Positions 1 through 7,028 of a stretch of 16,302 nt of DNA are shown piece by piece. Each line of letters begins with the position of its first letter. Positions within the stretch are counted from its first letter, which is position 1. The notes below the pieces were generated by a model. The model saw only the letters and a program-made list of their open reading frames with translations. It had not been told where the DNA came from and made no database searches. Both the position numbers and the translations under genes were made by a program. This stretch comes from Fidelibacterota bacterium (GTDB taxonomy: Bacteria; Fidelibacterota; Marinisomatia; SCGC-AAA003-L08; D37C17): assembly GCA_002707765.1 (NCBI GenBank), contig PANV01000046.1, forward strand, positions 1 through 16,302, read 5' to 3'.

Positions 1-145
1 CATCTCCATGGTCATCACCGTGATCATCTCCATGATCGTGACCATCATCATCACCGTGGTCATCACCATCTTCATCACCGTGATCATCATCTGCATGATC
101 ATCATCAGCGTGGTCATCATCTGCATGATCATCATCTGCGTGATC
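1..145 (-). repeat. 15-bp coding tandem repeat (DHADD units) grading into irregular His/Asp repeat
   Basis: Four units of 15 bp at 86-145 each encode DHADD and differ only at silent positions (cac/cat, gca/gct, gat/gac). From 85 to the window edge the pattern loosens to DDHGD and DGHDHGDD. The period keeps the reading frame, so unit number could vary by slippage without frameshift. Confidence 0.8.
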
Positions 146-310
146 ATTATGACCGACTGCATCTTCACATGCCATCTCGTTTGTATGCCATTCACATTCA
201 ACGTGTACACTACAATCTGATTCTGTCATAAAACCTTCGCAATGTACATCATGATTATCAGCAAATAATCCACTGAAAATGAAGAACAAACTAATAATTA
301 ATTTTTTCAT
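1..310 (-). CDS. Exported His/Asp-rich protein, 3' end beyond the window
   Basis: The first 103 residues are visible and the frame is still open at the window edge. The ATG at 310 has a good ribosome site, GGAGA at 316-320, five bases upstream. Residues 1-17 form a signal peptide (MKK, then a hydrophobic run ending SGLFA). Residues 24-48 hold four cysteines in the spacing C-x8-C-x5-C-x-W-x6-C. From residue 56 the chain is almost only His, Asp, Gly and Ala: four near-exact DHADD units, then irregular DDHGD units. Such tracts commonly bind Zn, Ni, Cu or Co, and cation transporters often carry them, but no transporter part is visible. A periplasmic or surface metal-binding role is inference. It sits behind a probable terminator and so looks like its own transcription unit. 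Confidence 0.8.
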   Translation of the reverse strand, partial: MKKLIISLFFIFSGLFADNHDVHCEGFMTESDCSVHVECEWHTNEMACEDAVGHNDHADDDHADDDHADDDHADDDHGDEDGDDHGDDDGHDHGDDHGDDHGD

Positions 311-335
311 AATTATCTCCATATATTTAAAGATT

Positions 336-358
336 GTCCAAAAATCAACATAATGGAC
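336..358. promoter_or_regulatory. Possible operator: short inverted repeat upstream of the His-rich gene
   Basis: GTCCA at 336-340 and TGGAC at 354-358 form a perfect 5-bp inverted repeat with a 13-bp spacer, 26 bases upstream of the ATG at 310. Position and symmetry would suit a repressor site, for instance for a metal-responsive regulator. The arms are short and AT-rich DNA gives such pairs by chance, so this is a weak call. Confidence 0.25.
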
Positions 359-373
359 TAAAGTAAAACAAAT

Positions 374-399
374 CAGATTTTTAATTTATTTAAAATCTG
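374..399 (-). terminator. Probable intrinsic terminator after the CzcI-like gene
   Basis: CAGATTTT at 374-381 and AAAATCTG at 392-399 form a perfect 8-bp stem around a 10-base loop, 17 bases beyond the stop at 417. On the minus strand the stem is followed by a T-rich stretch (ATTTGTTTTACTTT). The stem is AT-rich and therefore weak, but the position is right and the next gene has its own strong ribosome site. Confidence 0.5.
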
Positions 400-416
400 G
401 AAAAAATTTGGGTAAT

Positions 417-740
417 TTAAACTTGAGGGGGACCTCGTTTGTAATATTCTCTGAATGGTTGATAAGCAATAGTATTAAAATTTTCTAAAACATATTGATT
501 AACAATCAAAAGAGATATTTTATATTGAAAAGAATCTAAATAATTTTCATCACTATTGAAATTTAAACATTCATCACAATTGTGATAATCTACTACTTGT
601 TCGTGATCATGGTTATGTTCATGAAAATTTTCATGATTATGATGACTATGATCATGATGTGAACAATGATTTATTTGAAGAAATATATCATTACCAACAA
701 ATAAAAATAAGATATTATATATTATTAATAGAATCTTCAT
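417..740 (-). CDS. Small exported His-rich protein, CzcI/DUF2946-like layout
   Basis: About 107 residues from the ATG at 740; an in-frame TTG at 776 would add 12 residues and cannot be excluded, as neither has a clear ribosome site. The order is: hydrophobic signal-like segment (MKILLIIYNILFLFVG), a His cluster (HCSHHDHSHHNHE, then HEHNHDHE), a CDEC pair of cysteines, a mixed region, and a C-terminal RGPPQV. This layout, with Cys/His cluster, CxxC and a terminal R-x-PP, resembles the small proteins that accompany metal efflux pumps (CzcI, DUF2946/CopL-like). A metal-sensing or metal-buffering role in the periplasm is inference; no efflux pump is in this window. It follows the SulP gene and ends before a probable terminator. 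Confidence 0.65.
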   Translation of the reverse strand: MKILLIIYNILFLFVGNDIFLQINHCSHHDHSHHNHENFHEHNHDHEQVVDYHNCDECLNFNSDENYLDSFQYKISLLIVNQYVLENFNTIAYQPFREYYKRGPPQV

Positions 741-808
741 ACAATAATATATAAAAGTTGGAATTAATTTAATCAATTTTTTTAAAAATATTTCAAGGGG
801 GAAAAACT

Positions 809-2410
809 TTATAAACCAAGATGAAATTTTTCATTTAATTTTAAATCATATATCATTTTTTTTATGGATGAATTAACATTTAAGAAAATCACCTTAACTT
901 TTTTTTTACATAAAATATCTATAAAATCTTCTAAAACATAAACGCTAGTCAAATCCACATTAGGTACATCAATTAAATCGATTAATAATAAATCATCGTT
1001 AGATTGATTTTCATATAACTTTATAAGTGATTGAATTGATCCAAAAAAAAGTGGTCCCTTGGGCTTTAAAGTAAAAGCAGGTTTTTTTAATACTTTATTA
1101 TATTTTTGTTTAAAGTTGTTTTCAGAAATACTGATTGAGCTGTGCTCATACTTTGTTTTAAAATATCTTAAATTGATTAATAAAGCAATTAAAATACCAA
1201 CTAAAACTGCAAGCATCAAATCACTAAATACGGTAATATATAATACTGTTATAAATATAAATATATCTGATAAAGGTAATTTTCTGATTACTGGCAACAT
1301 CCTATAATCCATAATGTCTAAACCTATCTTAAATAATATTGCCGCAATGCATGCTAATGGAATAGACGCAACAAAAAATTTTAAACCGTACAGAATCCCA
1401 AATAATGTTAAGCCATATGAAATGGATGATATAATAGTTTTAGCACCGAACTTTATATTTGAAACAGTAAACATTGTTGCGGTTGCAGTTGAAACAGCTC
1501 CAAATAAACCACAAATCATGTTAGCAAAACCTTGACCAAATAATTCTTGGTTACTTTTATGCTTAGAACTCATCAAGTTATCTGCAATTTTACATGTCAA
1601 TAAACTATCAATCGATACTAAGCTTGCTAAAGTTAAAGCTGGAAGAAAAAATTCAAAAAATCTACTAAAATCAGGAGCATATATGTTGAGAGTATTTACA
1701 TATTCAGAACTAATCATTTTATCTCCAATGTAAACTATATCTAGATTCATAAAATATGCAATTGATGTTCCAAAAATTAATGTTGCTAAAGGAGCGGGAA
1801 TTAATTTTAACAATTTAACAACAGATCTAATTTTTATCCAAAATAACATAATAAATAATGAAGGAATACTAACGAATAGAATATCTTTGTCAAATTTTTT
1901 AATCATAAAATAGGATTCTATACCAAGAAATGATTTCATCTGACTTAGAATAACTATAATACCTATCCCGCACATAAAGCCTGAAATAACTGGATAAGGT
2001 ATGAAATGAATGAATTTTGAAATATTAAAAAACGATAAACACAATGTAAATAAACCACTTAAAAAAATAATTGAAAAAATAGCATTTGTATCATAGAACC
2101 CTGATGTACTTGCAACGAATCCAGTCATAAGTATTGCAATTTGCGATGCTATAGGAGCAGTTGGTCCACTGATACTTAAAATACAGCCACCAAATATACC
2201 TCCTATCAAACCTCCTATAATTGCACCCCATATACCAGCCTCAGGACCCAGTAATGACATTTCACCAAATGCAAGTGCAAGTGGTAATGCTATGATACCA
2301 ACAGTTATACCTGCTAATATATCATGACGAAAATTACTTAAAATATTTTTAAAATTACTTCGTGGATTAATATCACGTAATATTTTTTTTATTAAATTTT
2401 TAATAAACAT
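809..2410 (-). CDS. SulP-family anion permease with C-terminal STAS domain
   Basis: About 533 residues from the ATG at 2410 (an in-frame TTG at 2422 would add four). The membrane part covers roughly residues 25-430. Its N-terminal signature has a DILAGITVGIIALPLALAF segment and then the SGPTAPIA segment typical of SulP transporters. The last 100 residues are soluble and match a STAS domain (LLIDLIDVPNVDLTSVYVL, then VIFLNVN). SulP proteins move sulfate, bicarbonate or other anions, usually with Na+ or H+; the substrate cannot be told from the sequence. Length fits bacterial SulP proteins. No carbonic anhydrase or sulfate assimilation gene is adjacent. It lies 23 bases downstream of a 56-residue membrane ORF and upstream of a His-rich exported protein. 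Confidence 0.93.
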   Translation of the reverse strand: MFIKNLIKKILRDINPRSNFKNILSNFRHDILAGITVGIIALPLALAFGEMSLLGPEAGIWGAIIGGLIGGIFGGCILSISGPTAPIASQIAILMTGFVASTSGFYDTNAIFSIIFLSGLFTLCLSFFNISKFIHFIPYPVISGFMCGIGIIVILSQMKSFLGIESYFMIKKFDKDILFVSIPSLFIMLFWIKIRSVVKLLKLIPAPLATLIFGTSIAYFMNLDIVYIGDKMISSEYVNTLNIYAPDFSRFFEFFLPALTLASLVSIDSLLTCKIADNLMSSKHKSNQELFGQGFANMICGLFGAVSTATATMFTVSNIKFGAKTIISSISYGLTLFGILYGLKFFVASIPLACIAAILFKIGLDIMDYRMLPVIRKLPLSDIFIFITVLYITVFSDLMLAVLVGILIALLINLRYFKTKYEHSSISISENNFKQKYNKVLKKPAFTLKPKGPLFFGSIQSLIKLYENQSNDDLLLIDLIDVPNVDLTSVYVLEDFIDILCKKKVKVIFLNVNSSIKKMIYDLKLNEKFHLGL

Positions 2411-2433
2411 TTTTTTAAGCAAAAGTTTTCAAT

Positions 2434-2604
2434 TTACTTTTTTCTTAAAAGTAAATAAATTATAATTAATGGAGTTGCAACCCTTAAAAACATCTTTATT
2501 AAATAGTAAAAATAATACCAATTACCTGTTACAAATAAGTAAGTAAAGAGAATACTTATTAGAATGAAAGTTCCAAAAATGATTAGAGTATATTTATCAG
2601 ACAT
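2434..2604 (-). CDS. Small two-segment membrane protein, 56 residues
   Basis: An intact ORF runs from the ATG at 2604 to the TAA at 2434 and fills the gap between the aldehyde dehydrogenase and SulP genes. It starts MSDKYTLIIFGTFILISILF and ends IIIYLLLRKK. Residues 6-26 and about 35-53 are hydrophobic, joined by a short aromatic stretch (NWYYFYY), so two membrane passes are likely. It starts 8 bases after the dehydrogenase stop and ends 23 bases before the SulP ATG, which fits an operon. No family is recognised and there is no clear ribosome site. Chance ORFs of this size do occur in AT-rich DNA, but the fit in the gap and hydrophobic make-up argue for a real gene. Confidence 0.5.
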   Translation of the reverse strand: MSDKYTLIIFGTFILISILFTYLFVTGNWYYFYYLIKMFLRVATPLIIIYLLLRKK

Positions 2605-2612
2605 TTATATTT

Positions 2613-4091
2613 CTAAAATCTAAAAATAATGTTAACAATTTTTCTAAGAAGCTTTTCAATAATTTTTGGACGATTCCACCACATGGGTTCATCAATAAAG
2701 TTAAATCTATTTTCTAAAACACTTTTTACTCTACAAAATGATCTTAAACCCTCAACACCATGTTGTTTACCAAGACCGCTTTTGCCCTCACCGCCATAAG
2801 GTAAAGATGGAATTATATAACTTGTCATTGCATCATTAATATTGACATTACCAATTTTTAGTCTGCTAACAATTCTATGAATTCTTTTTTTATTATTACT
2901 AAAAATACTTGATGACAGACCATAACCAGTTTTATGAATTTTATTGATTAATTCATCTTCATTTTTAAAAGACCTGATAGAAACAACTGGGCCAAATGTT
3001 TCTTCATTTACTATTTTAGAATTTTCATTTGGCTCAACCACAATTGCAGGAGCAATAAAATTATCATGGCCACTACGCATACCATATACGACTTTTGATG
3101 TATTTTTTATCTCATTTAAATGTTCATTTATTTTTTGTTTATTAGCAGGTGTGATGATTGGACCTAGATGGTCCTCATCAGAAGTACCTGATTTAATATT
3201 TTTTATTTTTACTGATAATGATTCTAGAAATTCATCAAAAATTTCATTTTCAACAAATACTTCCTCTGTAGAAATACAAGTTTGTCCTGCATTAAATAAA
3301 CCTGCATAAAGAGCAGATTCAACAGCTCTCTTCATTGATGCATCTTTTAATACTATCATAGGATCCTTACCACCTAATTCAAGAATACAAGGTTTTAGAG
3401 TTTCAGAACATATTTTAGCTATTTCTAATCCTACTTTAGTACTACCAGTAAAACTGATAACATCAGTTAAGTCAGATTTAACTAAAATTGAACCAACCTT
3501 TCCATCGCCATGTACAATTTGAAAAGCATCATTATAACCAATGTTTTCATCCCATAATTTTTTTATAATTTCTATAGTAAGCGGGGTGTATTCTGAAGGC
3601 TTTAAAACAATATTATTTCCAGCTAACAATCCTTCAATTGTTCCTTTCATAGCTGTTGCAAGAGAAAAATTCCAAGGTGAAATAATACCAACAACGCCTA
3701 AAGGCTCATATTTGACATATGCTTTTTTATTTTTAAATAAAAGACCAGAATTCCTTTTACTATTTTTTAGCGCAGTTTTAGCAATTTTTGACATTGATTT
3801 GGCATGATCAAAAAAGGATAGCGTTTCGGCAAAAATAACAAAATCTTTTTTTCCAGTTTCACTTTTAATTATGCTTTCAACTAATTTTTTATTATTAAAA
3901 ACTATCTTCCTGAATTTGTTTATTAGGCTACATCTTCTAGATAATGGAAGTGAGGTCCATTCTTTATAGTTGGATGCAACATTAAGTTTTTTTTCTACAT
4001 CCTCAATACTTGAAATTTTTACCTCTCCAACTTTTTCTAATGTAGAGGGACTAGAAATAATTATCTTATTATTTTCTATGCATATAGGCAT
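2613..4091 (-). CDS. Aldehyde dehydrogenase (NAD(P)+), class 3-like, with amphipathic C-terminal tail
   Basis: The 492 residues match the ALDH superfamily along their whole length. Visible are SPWNF (138-142, with the oxyanion Asn141), VLKPSE (Lys164), FTGS (214-217), ELGGKDP (Glu238, general base), GQTC (catalytic Cys272), EETFGP (363-368) and the C-terminal PYGGEGKSGLGKQHG. The enzyme oxidises an aldehyde to the acid. The last 25 residues (from EPMWW) form a basic hydrophobic tail, resembling the membrane-associated tails of fatty aldehyde dehydrogenases. A long-chain aldehyde substrate is therefore plausible, and an AlkB homologue lies about 8 kb upstream; both links are inference. The ATG at 4091 is preceded by a weak AGGT and by a 25-bp AT-rich palindrome. 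Confidence 0.93.
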   Translation of the reverse strand: MPICIENNKIIISSPSTLEKVGEVKISSIEDVEKKLNVASNYKEWTSLPLSRRCSLINKFRKIVFNNKKLVESIIKSETGKKDFVIFAETLSFFDHAKSMSKIAKTALKNSKRNSGLLFKNKKAYVKYEPLGVVGIISPWNFSLATAMKGTIEGLLAGNNIVLKPSEYTPLTIEIIKKLWDENIGYNDAFQIVHGDGKVGSILVKSDLTDVISFTGSTKVGLEIAKICSETLKPCILELGGKDPMIVLKDASMKRAVESALYAGLFNAGQTCISTEEVFVENEIFDEFLESLSVKIKNIKSGTSDEDHLGPIITPANKQKINEHLNEIKNTSKVVYGMRSGHDNFIAPAIVVEPNENSKIVNEETFGPVVSIRSFKNEDELINKIHKTGYGLSSSIFSNNKKRIHRIVSRLKIGNVNINDAMTSYIIPSLPYGGEGKSGLGKQHGVEGLRSFCRVKSVLENRFNFIDEPMWWNRPKIIEKLLRKIVNIIFRF

Positions 4092-4092
4092 G

Positions 4093-4117
4093 ACCTAATA
4101 TAATTATAATAATAGGT
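4093..4117. promoter_or_regulatory. 25-bp AT-rich palindrome just upstream of the aldehyde dehydrogenase start
   Basis: ACCTA (4093-4097) and TAGGT (4113-4117) bracket a core that is also largely self-complementary: 10 of 12 position pairs match around the central base. It ends two bases before the ATG at 4091. It could be a repressor operator or, in RNA, a hairpin over the ribosome site. It lacks a T tract on the minus strand, so a terminator for the upstream gene is less likely. Confidence 0.4.
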
Positions 4118-4155
4118 TCACTACATTAATAAATTTTTTATAAGATTTTGGGGGA

Positions 4156-4548
4156 TCAGAAAACTAGACTGATATTAAAAATAAGGATGATCATCGTAAA
4201 AACTACGCTAATAGTGTGTAAAACTTTAAATTTCTTTTTATTATTTAAATCTGTAGCCTCATTTGTCATAGGAATAATTAGGAAACAAATTGTGGATAAA
4301 ATTAAAGTTAATAATCCAACTAGTATATTATAAAATGAATATTTAAAAATTAAAGCTAAAAAAAAATGAGATAAACCTAAAAAAGATATTATCTTAAAGA
4401 ATTTGGGGAAGATGGATCGTAAAAAAATACTTGTTGGACCAGGCTCAAGATTTTTAAATACGGCACTTGCAACTACGATAGATTGATATAAAATAATACC
4501 AGAAATCAAACCTGAAATAAAAACTGTTAAGCTAGTCTGTAATTGCAA
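4156..4548 (-). CDS. DUF4149/TMEM205-like four-pass membrane protein
   Basis: The 130 residues have four hydrophobic segments (about 7-30, 52-70, 74-94 and 109-129). Features suggesting the DUF4149 family are the N-terminal SIVVASAVFKNLEPG, a FPKFFKII segment after the first helix, an IPMTNEATD loop and KFKVLHTISVVF before the last helix. The family's function is unknown. The start is a TTG at 4548, because no in-frame ATG exists before residue 94 and a stop lies three codons upstream. It begins six bases after the nitroreductase stop, so the two are probably translated from one transcript. The family call rests on recognition of the pattern and is moderately sure. Confidence 0.7.
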   Translation of the reverse strand: MQLQTSLTVFISGLISGIILYQSIVVASAVFKNLEPGPTSIFLRSIFPKFFKIISFLGLSHFFLALIFKYSFYNILVGLLTLILSTICFLIIPMTNEATDLNNKKKFKVLHTISVVFTMIILIFNISLVF

Positions 4549-4554
4549 AATCTT

Positions 4555-5112
4555 TTAATCCCATTTAGTTACAAAATTATCAATATCAATATCTGGAATT
4601 TTCTTAGGTTTTATTTTTGATTTTCCAGTATAAATATAACCTAAAATCTTGTTTGAATCATCTAAGCCTAAATAATTAGAAATTTTATCATTTAAAGCAA
4701 AAGCTCCTGTCCTCCATATTGCTCCATATCCTAAGGCACTTAATGTAAGTAAAATATTCTGGGCTGCTGCAGCTGTTGATAACATTTGTTCAATTTCTGG
4801 AACTTTAGGATGAATTTTAATATTTGATATTAAAATTATAATCATTGGAGCTCTAAATGGTGCATTCTTGTACTTTTCTAATTTAACGTGATCTATGTCT
4901 TTAATATTATCATTAGAAAAAGTTTCAAAGATTTTAGATAATTTTTTAAGTCCATCTCCAGTAACCTCGATAAATTCTGAGGGTCTCAACCACCTATGAT
5001 CTGGTGCGCGTAAAGCAGACTTATATACTATATCCATTTCTTCTCTAGATGGGGGTGGTCCTTCTAGTTTGGATACAGAGTTTCTAGATAATATGTTTTC
5101 AATTGCTTGCAA
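4555..5112 (-). CDS. ydjA: YdjA-type NAD(P)H nitroreductase (FMN-dependent)
   Basis: The 185 residues follow the YdjA branch of the nitroreductase fold from end to end: an RNSVSKL segment near the N terminus, ALRAPDHRWLRP (33-44), KYKNAPFRAPMIIILIS (81-97), KVPEIEQMLSTAAAAQNILL and GYGAIWRTGAF (about 128-138), and a YTGK near the end. These are the segments that bind FMN in E. coli YdjA. The enzyme reduces nitro or quinone-like compounds with NAD(P)H; the natural substrate is unknown. The start is a TTG at 5112, chosen because it aligns with the known N terminus of the family; no ATG is available near it. It overlaps the upstream DUF2061 ORF by 14 bases. Confidence 0.9.
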   Translation of the reverse strand: MQAIENILSRNSVSKLEGPPPSREEMDIVYKSALRAPDHRWLRPSEFIEVTGDGLKKLSKIFETFSNDNIKDIDHVKLEKYKNAPFRAPMIIILISNIKIHPKVPEIEQMLSTAAAAQNILLTLSALGYGAIWRTGAFALNDKISNYLGLDDSNKILGYIYTGKSKIKPKKIPDIDIDNFVTKWD

Positions 5113-5332
5113 AGTTCGATGAATTTGAATTAGATTTAAAATAATCTTTAACTAATTTATGAATTATATAAAACCAAACTGCATTGATTAATGGTTCAAT
5201 GATTCCATCTGTTAATGCACCATAAAATGTTACATCATTAATAATTATATTGCATGACATTGCAATAATGATGTGACCGATTGAATAAATAATGGTTAAG
5301 ATAATACTAGATTCCAACAATTTTTTTTTCAC
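5099..5332 (-). CDS. DUF2061-like small membrane protein
   Basis: The 77 residues start at a GTG (5332) supported by GGAG at 5341-5344, one of the few clear ribosome sites in the window. Two hydrophobic segments lie at about 8-30 and 38-62. The pattern of an ES..LTI.YS.GHI..A first helix, a TFYGALTDGIIEPLINAVWFYIIHKL second half and a short hydrophilic tail agrees with DUF2061, whose members usually have yyxHExxW here. Function is unknown. It overlaps the ydjA start and probably opens the unit with the nitroreductase and the DUF4149-like gene. Confidence 0.65.
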   Translation of the reverse strand: MKKKLLESSIILTIIYSIGHIIIAMSCNIIINDVTFYGALTDGIIEPLINAVWFYIIHKLVKDYFKSNSNSSNFASN

Positions 5333-5404
5333 TATTACTGCTCCAGGGTTAATTTATGCTTGATAACTATTATTGTAAATTTATAATTACAACTTTATGA
5401 AAAA

Positions 5405-5686
5405 TTAATAAAAATCTTTTTTTATAATACTACCATCTAAATCAAAATAAGTCCATTCACCTTTTTTTTTGTCGTTTTTAAAAGAACCGGAAAAACTTAT
5501 TTTTCCATCATCATAAAAAGATTTTCTTTCACCCTCTAATTTACCATTTTTATATGATTTATAATAATGAATATTACCATTTTTATAATAGTAAATCCAC
5601 TTACCATGCTTGAGCCCATCTTTAAAAATTCTTACTTCTTTTAAAGAACCATTTTTATAATATATTTTTTTTGTAGAAGTTCTCAT
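5405..5686 (-). CDS. MORN-like (YwqK-type) repeat protein
   Basis: About 93 residues from the ATG at 5686; an in-frame TTG at 5701 would add five, but the ATG follows the previous stop at a better distance. The chain is four repeats of roughly 22 residues with the pattern YYKNG-x(n)-YKNGKxxGxW, for example IFKDGLKHGKW, SYKNGKLEGER and SFKNDKKKGEW. This is the MORN_2 variant seen in bacterial YwqK-family proteins, which databases often label antitoxin with little proof. There is no signal peptide, so it is probably cytoplasmic, unlike its secreted upstream neighbour. No toxin-like partner is adjacent. Its role is unknown. Confidence 0.75.
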   Translation of the reverse strand: MRTSTKKIYYKNGSLKEVRIFKDGLKHGKWIYYYKNGNIHYYKSYKNGKLEGERKSFYDDGKISFSGSFKNDKKKGEWTYFDLDGSIIKKDFY

Positions 5687-5702
5687 GATTAAATAAATCA
5701 AC

Positions 5703-7028
5703 TTATTCTAAAATCATATTTACTAATTGAACCACATCAGAAACATCTAGATTATTATCATAGTTAACATTTGAAATCATAAATTCCTGATAACCCAATT
5801 CTAGCTGTTGTATAATGATATTAACCAATATTGTAATATCTAATACATTAATAACACTATCAAAATTTATATCTCCAATATCATAACATTCTTCATTATA
5901 CTGACCCCAAAATTCATCATCCGTATCAACACAATCAGGGTAGGGAGGGCAAAAGCTATTATACCTTAAATCAAAAGCAAGCCTATCATAAAAATTAACA
6001 TTTAAATCGCAAATAGATTTAGGAATAAATCCATCCATATAATTACCCTCAATTCTGAAAGTCTCAAGATTTGATAAATTCTCTATTTCATCAGGTATAT
6101 TACCAGATAACTGACAATATATATATGCTCCACACATTAGGCTTACTAATCTTCCATTTTCCCATTCTTGCATCCCTAGTTCAAGAGGCTCTACAATACC
6201 ATTACCATTTCCACCTGATGTGTAGTTAGTATTATCATATGATATTCCCATCCAGCTATCAGGACTATCCATATAAGGATTAGGTGAGCCACAATATAAT
6301 TCATTTTCACCACAACCCAAATCAATTTCACTTTGATAGCTATTATCAATCATTTTTTGTAAAACATCAATATCATTTTCATAAAAACATAAACCATTAA
6401 TTTCGATGTAACCATCATTACATGGCTCTAAATTTTCGCATTCAGGTAATCCTTGCCAAGAAGGCATACTCGATCCAGGGATTTCGAGACCATCATCATC
6501 AACACACCAACAATAACCTGTGGAGCTCCAACATTGCATGGGCAACCACTCACAACTATCATCACACTGAGGAACGAAGCATCCTACTCCATCACATTCT
6601 TCATTTGCATTTATCATAGCATCACAACAATTTTCAGTAGAAATTTCACATTGCCCATTATTGTAATCATGGCCCTCTTTAAACATAATTGAATGATTAA
6701 GACCACTTTCTAAATGATTAAATTCTACAATAATACCATCACACAAAAAATTCATTTCATAACTAACAATATTACCAAAAAATAAATCTAACGTTATTAC
6801 TTCATCATTAATTGAATATGGATTTGGAGTATTGCCTGCATCTTCTAATCCACCAAAACTACCATCTAAGCTATAAATAGAATATCTTAAATTATTTTCA
6901 AACTGATACATAATGCTTTCTTCGTAACCGACTAAATGCCATCTCCCTTCAATAACATTTTGAGTAAATGAAAGACTAAATAAGAAAGTTACTAGAAATA
7001 ATATTTTTATATTTTGAATCATGATCAT
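5703..7028 (-). CDS. Secreted multidomain protein: lipocalin-like N-terminus, thyroglobulin type-1 module, plant-type LRR, dockerin tail
   Basis: The 441 residues begin with a signal peptide (to about 22, ending SFTQ). Residues 25-120 look like a small beta-barrel of lipocalin style (EGRWHLVGYE), an uncertain guess. Residues 145-197 match a thyroglobulin type-1 module: FVPQC, QCWSSTG, then CWCVDDDG (173-180) and EIPGSS, closing with PEC. Residues 280-350 hold plant-type LRR units (LSGNIPDEIENLSNLETFRI, then GFIPKSICDL). Two dockerin-like calcium loops, DINFDSVINVLD (387-398) and NVNYDNNLDVSD, finish the protein. The function is unknown; extracellular binding or protease control are possibilities. 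Its ATG overlaps the TGA of the hydrolase upstream (ATGA), so the two are probably made together. A second ATG lies at 7022. Confidence 0.88.
   Translation of the reverse strand: MIMIQNIKILFLVTFLFSLSFTQNVIEGRWHLVGYEESIMYQFENNLRYSIYSLDGSFGGLEDAGNTPNPYSINDEVITLDLFFGNIVSYEMNFLCDGIIVEFNHLESGLNHSIMFKEGHDYNNGQCEISTENCCDAMINANEECDGVGCFVPQCDDSCEWLPMQCWSSTGYCWCVDDDGLEIPGSSMPSWQGLPECENLEPCNDGYIEINGLCFYENDIDVLQKMIDNSYQSEIDLGCGENELYCGSPNPYMDSPDSWMGISYDNTNYTSGGNGNGIVEPLELGMQEWENGRLVSLMCGAYIYCQLSGNIPDEIENLSNLETFRIEGNYMDGFIPKSICDLNVNFYDRLAFDLRYNSFCPPYPDCVDTDDEFWGQYNEECYDIGDINFDSVINVLDITILVNIIIQQLELGYQEFMISNVNYDNNLDVSDVVQLVNMILE

Noticed and set aside
1..145. Possible CRISPR-like or satellite repeat
   Set aside because: Units are 15 bp without spacers, keep one reading frame and vary only at silent positions, so it is a coding repeat.
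8..220. Plus-strand ORF of 70 residues, almost only Ile, Val, Met and Thr
   Set aside because: It is the opposite-strand shadow of the His/Asp repeat tract, whose gat/cat codons read as atc/atg in reverse; the minus-strand frame has a signal peptide and ribosome site.
5373..5392. Inverted repeat TTGTAA / TTACAA between the MORN-like and DUF2061-like genes
   Set aside because: Only six base pairs in very AT-rich DNA and no T tract after it; not enough to call a terminator or operator.
5405..5686. Toxin-antitoxin system based on the YwqK-type label
   Set aside because: No toxin-like neighbour is present and the antitoxin label for MORN-like repeats is weakly founded.
6422..6692. Two plus-strand ORFs with His and Thr runs
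   Set aside because: They lie opposite the thyroglobulin type-1 region and are shadows of its Asp/Glu/Cys-rich codons.
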